Positions 24,859 through 31,812 of a DNA stretch of 64,000 nucleotides are shown here, one piece after another (the stretch's first letter is position 1; each line of letters starts with the position of its first letter). The translations under genes were made by a program, and so were the position numbers. The notes under the pieces were generated by a model. It made no database searches. It was given only the letters and a program-made list of their open reading frames with translations, and was not told the origin of the DNA. The stretch spans positions 20,790 to 84,789 of the forward strand of contig JBQCGD010000119.1 in the NCBI GenBank assembly GCA_051955985.1, in the 5' to 3' direction. This DNA comes from DATKPA01 sp051955985 (lineage in GTDB: Bacteria > Planctomycetota > Phycisphaerae > WQYP01).

Positions 24859-27176
24859 AACCCGGCGACGAAGCGGGCAACCCGCGCGACGAACTGGATG
24901 AGACGACGCTGCTGTCAGAGGGCCCGGCCGAGGATCCCCGGCTGCTGGGGGCCGTGCGGGAATACATGAACGCGCTCGATGCGGGATTGCGGCCGAGCCG
25001 GCGGGAATGGCTGGAACGCTACCCGGAGATTGCGAAGGAACTGGCGGCCTGCCTCGACGGGCTTGCCTTTGTGCATTCGGCGGCGGGAAAGATGCATGCG
25101 GCGGAGGGGGCGCCGGATTTTCCCGAGGGAACAATGGCACGCCCGCTGGGGGATTTTCGGTTGATCAAGGAAATCGGCAGGGGGGGGATGGGGGTGGTGT
25201 ATGAGGCGATTCAGTTGTCGCTGGGCCGGAAGGTGGCGGTCAAGGTGTTGCCGTTCACGGCGGCGCTGGATCCACGGCATCTGGAGCGGTTTCGGAATGA
25301 GGCGTCGGCCGCGGCGCACCTGCACCACACGAACATCGTGCCGGTGTATGCGGTGGGATGTGAGCGGTCCGTGCATTACTACGCGATGCAGTTGATCGAG
25401 GGAGAGAGCCTCGCGGAAGTGATCCGGGAGTTGCGGAATATCGCGAGCATGACGCCGCCCGGGAATGAGGGCACTGGCGGCAGCGCGAGCACAACGGCGC
25501 TTTCCCTTCGCCGGCATGCGGAGGTTGCTCCCGGAACGGGGACATCCTCCGCGATGCACTCTTCCGCGAAACAGCCGGAGGTGACGGCCGCGAGCCTGAA
25601 CTCCCTCCGCAGCGATAAGCCGGCGGCGTTCTACCAATCGGTCGCGCGGCTCGGACAGCAGGCGGCGGACGCCCTGCAGTACGCCCACGAGGCGGGGGTC
25701 GTGCACCGGGACATCAAGCCGGCAAACCTCATGGTGGATGACCGCGGCAAGCCGTGGATCACCGATTTCGGGCTGGCACAGTTTTACAGCGATGCGGAGC
25801 TGACGCAGACCGGCGACCTCGTCGGCACAATCGCCTACATGAGCCCGGAACAGGCCTCGGGCAAAGCGGTGGTGCTCGACCAGCGGACGGACGTGTATTC
25901 GCTCGGCATCACGCTGTATGAACTGCTGACCTTGCAGCGGGCGTTTCCCGCGAAGAACCGCGAAGAACTGCTCCAGCAGGTCTCCACAATGGAGCCTCGC
26001 TCGGTGCGGCAGATCGACAAACGCATCCCGCGGGAACTGGAAACCATCCTCGAAAAGGCGGCGGCGAAAGATCCGGCGGAGCGCTACCAGAGCGCCCACG
26101 AATTTTCGGAGGATCTGCGGCGTTTCCTGACGGACGAACCGATCCACGCCCGGCCCCCTTCCACGTGGGACAAGGCGGTGAAGTGGACGCGGCGGCACAA
26201 GTCGCTGGCGGTCAGCGCGCTCCTCGTGCTTTTCATCGCCTCCGCGGGGTTCCTGACGAGCACGATCCTCATCGCGCGCGAGCAGCAGCGGACCCAGGCG
26301 AATTTTGAACAGGCGCGAAATGCGGTGGATTTCTTCGCGCGCGTGGCGGAAGAACAGATGACCGGCCCGCCGACCGCCGAAGCGCGGCGCACGCTGCTGG
26401 AACATGCACTGGCGTATTACTCGGAATTCATGCGCGAACATGTCGACGATGCAACGACGCGCACGGAAATCGAGGCGGCGCAGCAGGCCGTCACGGACAT
26501 TCTGCAGGAGCTCACGGCCAGCGAGGCACGCGACCGGGTCTCACGCCGGATCGAGATGCTGCAGGAACCCGCGGTGCAACTGGATCTGGTGATGAGCGAA
26601 CAGCAGATTTCAAATGCCGCCGACCTGTACGACCGGATCTGGCAGCCGGGCAGCATGCGAATCGAACCCTCGGGAACGCAGAGCTCGAAAGCACGGCAGG
26701 AACAATACACGCTGGTGGCCGACGAGGGGAAAGCGGGTCTGCAGAAGATTCTCAACACCAAACAGTATGAACGGCTGAAGCAGATCGTGTGGCAGGCGTC
26801 GGGGCCCATGGCCTTCAAGGACGCCGAAGTGCTTCAGAAACTGGACGTGACGACCGCCCAACAGGTGCTGCTGAACCAGTTGTTCGAGCAGGACATGGCG
26901 GCGCACGGGCCGGGCGGACCGCATGGACCGCGCAATGGCCGCTTTGGTGGACCGATGGGCGGGATCGACGGCGGTTCGGACGATGGTCCACCGCGCGGCC
27001 CACGGGGCATCGGAGAAGGCGGGAGCGCCTTGATGAACAAAATGCTGGCAGTGCTGACGCCGCAACAGCAGGAAGCGTGGAAGACGCTGATCGGCGCGCC
27101 GTACAAGGGCCCTTCGATGCGCGGGCGGTTCGGCGGACGGCGCGGCGGCGGCGGTGGCGGGTTTGGCCCGCACTAA
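24855..27176 (+). CDS. Transmembrane Ser/Thr protein kinase with LTxxQ-like extracytoplasmic domain
   Basis: A 773-residue Hanks-type kinase. P-loop IGRGGMGVVYEA starts near 107, the ATP-anchoring Lys is 130, HRDIKPAN starts at 284, DFG starts at 304 and GTIAYMSPEQA follows. A low-complexity insert of about 60 residues sits between the N- and C-lobes near 195-260. One transmembrane helix spans about 449-472. The extracytoplasmic part has helices such as ILNTKQYERLKQIVW and LTPQQQEAWKTLIG and a Gly/Pro/Arg-rich tail, resembling the divergent secreted protein. A G8 run encodes part of the P-loop (25181-25188). It is co-translated with the sigma factor. Confidence 0.88.
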   Translation: MKPGDEAGNPRDELDETTLLSEGPAEDPRLLGAVREYMNALDAGLRPSRREWLERYPEIAKELAACLDGLAFVHSAAGKMHAAEGAPDFPEGTMARPLGDFRLIKEIGRGGMGVVYEAIQLSLGRKVAVKVLPFTAALDPRHLERFRNEASAAAHLHHTNIVPVYAVGCERSVHYYAMQLIEGESLAEVIRELRNIASMTPPGNEGTGGSASTTALSLRRHAEVAPGTGTSSAMHSSAKQPEVTAASLNSLRSDKPAAFYQSVARLGQQAADALQYAHEAGVVHRDIKPANLMVDDRGKPWITDFGLAQFYSDAELTQTGDLVGTIAYMSPEQASGKAVVLDQRTDVYSLGITLYELLTLQRAFPAKNREELLQQVSTMEPRSVRQIDKRIPRELETILEKAAAKDPAERYQSAHEFSEDLRRFLTDEPIHARPPSTWDKAVKWTRRHKSLAVSALLVLFIASAGFLTSTILIAREQQRTQANFEQARNAVDFFARVAEEQMTGPPTAEARRTLLEHALAYYSEFMREHVDDATTRTEIEAAQQAVTDILQELTASEARDRVSRRIEMLQEPAVQLDLVMSEQQISNAADLYDRIWQPGSMRIEPSGTQSSKARQEQYTLVADEGKAGLQKILNTKQYERLKQIVWQASGPMAFKDAEVLQKLDVTTAQQVLLNQLFEQDMAAHGPGGPHGPRNGRFGGPMGGIDGGSDDGPPRGPRGIGEGGSALMNKMLAVLTPQQQEAWKTLIGAPYKGPSMRGRFGGRRGGGGGGFGPH

Positions 27177-27227
27177 ATAAAAAGTCCAAAACTCCCCGGT
27201 CTTTGTGAAATCGGATATTCTCCGGCC

Positions 27228-28583
27228 ATGACGGAACCGGAAACGATACGTCCCCGCATTGGGCATCTCCGCTACCTGATTGTCCTGATGTTGTTCATCG
27301 CGAGCTCCGTGAATTATGCGGACCGTTCCGCGCTTTCAGCAGCCAAACGGGGGCTCACCACCCATTTTTATATCGATGCCCAAGCCCTGGGCATGATCAC
27401 CGCCGCCTGGGGGTGGTCGTATGTGCTGGCCCAGATTCCCTCCGGACGCCTGCTGGACCGCTTCGGCGCGCGGCGGATTTACGGCCTGTCGATCTTCGTC
27501 TGGTCGGTGCTGATCCTGCTCCACGGATTCGTGCAGTACATCCCCGATGCCGGCCTCGCCTTTCTCGCCCTCCTGGTGCTGAACTACCTGGTGGGCCTCA
27601 GCGAAGCGCCCGCCTTCCCCGGCAACGGACGCCTCGTCGCGACCTGGTTCCCCACGCGCGAGCGCGGCACGGCCTCAGCGATCTTCAACTCCTCCCAGTA
27701 CTTTGCCACCGTGCTCTTCCTCCCGATCATGGGCTGGAGCGCCGCGAGCCTCGGCTGGCCCTCCGTGTTCTGGCTGATGGGAACGGTGGGCGTCCTCCTC
27801 ACCGTGGTGTGGTTCAGGGCGGTCCACGGCCCGCGGCAGCATCCCTGGCTCGGGGCCGCGGAACTCGAATATATCAGCCAGAACGGCGCTCTCGTCGACA
27901 TGGGGAAGGCAAAGGGAGCGGCGAAAAAGACCGGTTGGTTCTACGTGCGGCAGATTCTCACCAGCCGCATGCTGGTCGGTGTCTACATCGGGCAATACTG
28001 CATCACGACCCTCACCTATTTCTTCGTGCAGTGGATCATTCCCTACCTCGTGGATCAGCGGCACATGTCGCTCCGCATCGCAGCGCTGGCGGCGGCACTG
28101 CCGGCGATCTTCGGCTTCGTCGGCGGAGTCTGCGGGGGCGTTCTTTCCGACCTGCTCCTGCGCAAAGGCTGCTCGCTCTCCGTGGCGCGCAAGACCCCCA
28201 TCATCCTGGGCATGCTGGCGGCTTCCACCGTGATCGCGTGCAACTACGTGAACAGCGACTGGCTCATCCTGAGCATTCTCTGCTTTGCGTTCCTCGGGAA
28301 GGGAATCGGGGCACTGGGGTGGACCGTCGTGTCGGACACCTCACCCAAGGAAATCATCGGCCTCTGCGGCGGGATCTTTAACATGATCGGCAACTCCGCC
28401 CAGATCACGCTGGCCTACGCCGTTGGGGCGCTCGTGAAAGCCACCGGGAACTTCAACGTTGTACTGTTGTTCGTGGCGGCGAATGCGATCGGGGCGATCC
28501 TCTGCTATACCCTGGTCGTTGGCCCGATCCGCCGCTTGGAATTGAAGGAGCCCGCAGGCGAGCCGGCCGGCGGGCCAGGTTGA
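27228..28583 (+). CDS. MFS transporter of the anion:cation symporter type, probably glucarate uptake
   Basis: A 451-residue protein with about twelve transmembrane segments. NYADRSALSAAKRGL near 27-41 and GRLLDRFGARRIYG in the loop between segments 2 and 3 are typical of the ACS family, which imports hexuronates, aldarates and related acids. It is immediately followed by glucarate dehydratase, so D-glucarate/galactarate is the likely cargo, as for GudP. No Shine-Dalgarno is seen, and TATTCT lies six bases before the ATG, again compatible with a leaderless start. Confidence 0.85.
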   Translation: MTEPETIRPRIGHLRYLIVLMLFIASSVNYADRSALSAAKRGLTTHFYIDAQALGMITAAWGWSYVLAQIPSGRLLDRFGARRIYGLSIFVWSVLILLHGFVQYIPDAGLAFLALLVLNYLVGLSEAPAFPGNGRLVATWFPTRERGTASAIFNSSQYFATVLFLPIMGWSAASLGWPSVFWLMGTVGVLLTVVWFRAVHGPRQHPWLGAAELEYISQNGALVDMGKAKGAAKKTGWFYVRQILTSRMLVGVYIGQYCITTLTYFFVQWIIPYLVDQRHMSLRIAALAAALPAIFGFVGGVCGGVLSDLLLRKGCSLSVARKTPIILGMLAASTVIACNYVNSDWLILSILCFAFLGKGIGALGWTVVSDTSPKEIIGLCGGIFNMIGNSAQITLAYAVGALVKATGNFNVVLLFVAANAIGAILCYTLVVGPIRRLELKEPAGEPAGGPG

Positions 28584-28594
28584 AGAAGGTTCGC

Positions 28595-29923
28595 ATGAAG
28601 ACGCCGGTGATAGCGGAAGTGAATGTATATCCCGTCGCGGGGCGGGATTCGATGCTGCTGAATCTCTCCGGGGCCCATGCGCCATTCTTCACGCGGAACG
28701 TGGTCGTGCTGAAGGATTCGTCGGGCCACCTCGGCGTCGGCGAGGTGCCGGGCGGCGAGAAGATTCGCGGAACGCTCGAGGAGGCCACCCCGCTGGTAAT
28801 CGGGCGGGAAATCGCAGAATACAACGCAGTGCTCAATGCGATGCGCGGACGCTTCGGCGAGCGGGATGCCGGCGGCAGGGGGGTGCAGACCTTCGATCAG
28901 CGGGTGGCGATTCATGCCGTGACCGCCGTGGAATCGGCGCTGCTCGATCTGCTCGGGCAGTTTCTCGGCGTGCCGGTGGCGGCGCTGCTGGGCGACGGTA
29001 TCCAGCGGCGGGAAATTCCGGTGCTTGGGTATCTGTTCTACGTGGGCGACCGGCGCAAGACGAACTTGCCGTACGTATCGGACGCCGACGCAAAGGATGA
29101 TTGGCATCGACTGCGGCATGAAGAGGCGACCGACACCGCGGCCATCGTGCGGCTGGCGGAAGCGGCGCATGAACGCTACGGGTTCGACGATTTCAAGCTC
29201 AAAGGCGGCGTCCTCTCGGGAGAGAAGGAAATCGAAGCGGTCACGGCCCTCCATGAGCGCTTTCCAAAGGCCCGCATCACGCTCGACCCCAACGGGGCCT
29301 GGTCGCTGGACGAAGCGGTGCGGCTGTGCACGGGGAAGCGGGATGCGCTCGCCTATGCGGAAGATCCTTGCGGCGCGGAGAATGGTTTTTCCGGGCGGGA
29401 GATCATGGCGGAGTTCCGCCGCGCGACCGGCTTGCCCACCGCGACAAACATGATCGCGACGGACTGGCGCGAGTTGACCCATGCGCTGCAACTGCACGCG
29501 GTGGACATTCCGCTGGCTGACCCGCACTTCTGGACGATGCAGGGTTCGGTGCGCGTCGCGCAGGTGTGCCGACACCACGGCCTGACGTGGGGCTCCCACT
29601 CAAACAACCACTTCGATATTTCGCTGGCGATGTTCACGCACGTGGCCGCGGCGGCGCCGGGCCGGATCACCGCGATTGATACGCACTGGATCTGGCAGGA
29701 GGGAGCCGAACGCCTGACCCGCGAGCCGTTGCAGATCGCCGGCGGCCGGATCGCGCTGCCGGACCGCCCGGGACTGGGCATTGATGTGGATCTGGAGCAC
29801 ATTGAGAATGCGCACGCGTTGTACAAGTCGCTGCCGAGCGGCGCGCGCGACGATGCGGCGGCGATGCAGTTTCTGATCGCGAACTGGAAGTTCAACAACA
29901 AGCAGCCGTGCATGTGCCGGTGA
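28595..29923 (+). CDS. gudD: D-glucarate dehydratase, enolase superfamily
   Basis: A 442-residue enzyme that dehydrates D-glucarate to 5-dehydro-4-deoxy-D-glucarate. Enolase-superfamily catalytic elements are visible: FDDFKLKGG with the KxK motif near 203, ITLDPNGAW (metal Asp), AYAEDPCG, ATNMIATDWRE and WGSHSNNHFDISLAMFTHV with the general-base His. The length and these sequences closely follow known GudD. The ATG at 28595 has GAAGG upstream; a TTG at 28580 overlapping the transporter stop is less likely. It is the second gene of the aldarate operon. Confidence 0.92.
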   Translation: MKTPVIAEVNVYPVAGRDSMLLNLSGAHAPFFTRNVVVLKDSSGHLGVGEVPGGEKIRGTLEEATPLVIGREIAEYNAVLNAMRGRFGERDAGGRGVQTFDQRVAIHAVTAVESALLDLLGQFLGVPVAALLGDGIQRREIPVLGYLFYVGDRRKTNLPYVSDADAKDDWHRLRHEEATDTAAIVRLAEAAHERYGFDDFKLKGGVLSGEKEIEAVTALHERFPKARITLDPNGAWSLDEAVRLCTGKRDALAYAEDPCGAENGFSGREIMAEFRRATGLPTATNMIATDWRELTHALQLHAVDIPLADPHFWTMQGSVRVAQVCRHHGLTWGSHSNNHFDISLAMFTHVAAAAPGRITAIDTHWIWQEGAERLTREPLQIAGGRIALPDRPGLGIDVDLEHIENAHALYKSLPSGARDDAAAMQFLIANWKFNNKQPCMCR

Positions 29924-29945
29924 CGGCCGCACGCGGGAGACGTTG

Positions 29946-30839
29946 ATGGACAGGTCTTTCATTCGGGGCGTCATTCCGCCCATCGTGACGCCGGTGGACG
30001 ACAACGAGCGGCTGGACGAGGCGGCCTTGAAGCGGGTGGTCGATCATGTGCTGGCGGGGGGCGTGCACGGAATTCTGGCACTGGGATCAACGGGGGAGTT
30101 CTGGGGATTTGGACAGGAAGAAGCGCAGCGCGTGCTGGCCGTCACGCTGCAGCAGGTGAACCGCCGCGTGCCGGTGTATTGCGGCATCGGGGCGATCACG
30201 ACGAAAGAGTGCATTGCGATCGCGAAGATGGCCCACAGGGAGGGCGCGCAGGCGGTGACGATTCTGCCGCCGATGTTCATCACGCCGAACGATGAGGAGC
30301 TGTTTGCGCACTTCAAGGCCGTGGCGGAGGCGACGCCGTTGCCGCTGCTGATTTACAACAATCCGGACCGGATGAACGTCAACATTTCGGCCGCGCTTCT
30401 GGAGCGGCTCGCCGGGGTGCCGAACATTGCGGGGGTGAAGGATTCCTCCGGCGACATGTCGCTCACGGCGGAATACATCCGGCGGACCCAAGGGACCGGG
30501 TTCCGCGTGATGGCCGGGCGGGATATCCTCATCCTCGCGACCCTCGTGTACGGCGGCGTCGGCTGCGTCGCATCGACCGCGAACGTCGTGCCCGCGCTGG
30601 TGGTCAAGATTTACGAAGAGTACACGAAGGGGAACCTCGAGGCGGCGCGCGAGGCGCAGTTCAAACTGGCGCCGCTGCGGGTGGCATTCGGGCTGGGAAG
30701 TTTCCCGTCGGTGCTGAAGGATTCGCTGAATCTGCTCGGGCTCAACGTCGGGAAGCTGGTGAAACCCAACGGCGGCTGCAGCGAGGCCAACCTGGCGAAA
30801 TTGAAAAAGATCCTGCAGGACGTCGGGGCGCTGCCGTGA
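29946..30839 (+). CDS. Dihydrodipicolinate-synthase-family lyase, probably 5-dehydro-4-deoxyglucarate aldolase or dehydratase
   Basis: A 297-residue class I (Schiff-base) lyase. LGSTGEFWGF (46-55) is the family GxxGE loop, Tyr137 in LIYNNP the proton relay and Lys165 in GVKDSSG the Schiff-base residue. Lying between gudD and garR, it should act on 5-dehydro-4-deoxyglucarate. If it is an aldolase, it makes pyruvate and tartronate semialdehyde, the GarR substrate. If it is a KdgD-type dehydratase, it makes 2-oxoglutarate semialdehyde. The presence of garR and the absence of a semialdehyde dehydrogenase favour the aldolase. It starts with ATG after GGGAGA. Confidence 0.85.
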   Translation: MDRSFIRGVIPPIVTPVDDNERLDEAALKRVVDHVLAGGVHGILALGSTGEFWGFGQEEAQRVLAVTLQQVNRRVPVYCGIGAITTKECIAIAKMAHREGAQAVTILPPMFITPNDEELFAHFKAVAEATPLPLLIYNNPDRMNVNISAALLERLAGVPNIAGVKDSSGDMSLTAEYIRRTQGTGFRVMAGRDILILATLVYGGVGCVASTANVVPALVVKIYEEYTKGNLEAAREAQFKLAPLRVAFGLGSFPSVLKDSLNLLGLNVGKLVKPNGGCSEANLAKLKKILQDVGALP

Positions 30840-30892
30840 TGCGCGGGCAGCGCCGGAACGCTCCTTCTTTGATGTGACAAATGAGGTGAAGC

Positions 30893-31774
30893 ATGAAAAT
30901 CGGATTCATCGGGTTGGGCATCATGGGCAAGCCCATGGCCAGGAACCTGCTCAAGGCGAATCACGCGGTCGTCGTGCTGTCGACGAACAAGGCCGCCGCA
31001 GAACTGGTCACCGTCGGCGCGACCTCGGCCGGCACGCCGCGGGAGGTGGCGGCACAGTCGGAAATGGTCATCACCATGCTCCCGAATTCGCCCCAGGTGA
31101 AGGACGTGCTGCTCGGAAAGGACGGCGTCATCGAGGGGGCGCGGCCGGGAACGGTCGTGGTCGACATGTCCTCCATCGCCCCGCTGGTCGCTCAGGAGTG
31201 CGCAAAGAAGCTTGCGGAAAAGCAGATCGAAATGCTCGACGCGCCCGTCTCCGGCGGTGAGCCCAAGGCGATCGAGGGCACCCTCGCCGTGATGGTGGGG
31301 GGGAAGCAGGAGATTTTCGACAAGGCCTTTCCCGTCCTGAAGGCGATGGCTGCGAGCGTCGTGCGGACGGGCGACATCGGCGCCGGCAACGTGACCAAGC
31401 TGGCGAACCAGGTGATCGTCGCGCTCAACATTGCGGCAATGTCCGAAGCCTACGTGCTGGCCGCCAAGGCCGGCGTGAATCCGGAACTCGTCTTCAACGC
31501 CATCAAGGGTGGCCTCGCCGGTTCCACCGTGCTCAATGCGAAGAGCCCGCTTATTTTTGATCGCAACTTCAAGCCCGGCTTCCGCATCAAGCTGCACGTC
31601 AAGGACCTGCAGAATATTCTCGACACTTCGCACGAGATCGGCGTGCCGCTGCCGTTGACCGCCGCGGTCATGGAAATGATGCAGGCGCTCAAAGTCGATG
31701 GCGAAGGCGAGTCGGATCACGCGGCCCTCGTAAAGTTTTACGAAAAGCTTTCGCATGTCGAAGTAAAACGGTAA
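30893..31774 (+). CDS. garR: Tartronate semialdehyde (2-hydroxy-3-oxopropionate) reductase
   Basis: A 293-residue beta-hydroxyacid dehydrogenase. The N-terminal GFIGLGIMGKPMARNL is the Rossmann dinucleotide loop, DAPVSGGEPKA is the substrate-binding motif and GNVTKLANQ carries the catalytic Lys. It reduces tartronate semialdehyde to D-glycerate with NAD(P)H in the cytoplasm. Together with the transporter, GudD and the DHDPS-type lyase it completes conversion of glucarate to pyruvate and glycerate. No glycerate kinase is in the window. GAGG lies seven bases before the ATG. Confidence 0.88.
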   Translation: MKIGFIGLGIMGKPMARNLLKANHAVVVLSTNKAAAELVTVGATSAGTPREVAAQSEMVITMLPNSPQVKDVLLGKDGVIEGARPGTVVVDMSSIAPLVAQECAKKLAEKQIEMLDAPVSGGEPKAIEGTLAVMVGGKQEIFDKAFPVLKAMAASVVRTGDIGAGNVTKLANQVIVALNIAAMSEAYVLAAKAGVNPELVFNAIKGGLAGSTVLNAKSPLIFDRNFKPGFRIKLHVKDLQNILDTSHEIGVPLPLTAAVMEMMQALKVDGEGESDHAALVKFYEKLSHVEVKR

Positions 31775-31812
31775 GCTTTTTGTCCCACATCCCTCACCAT
31801 CTCGGAGACGTC

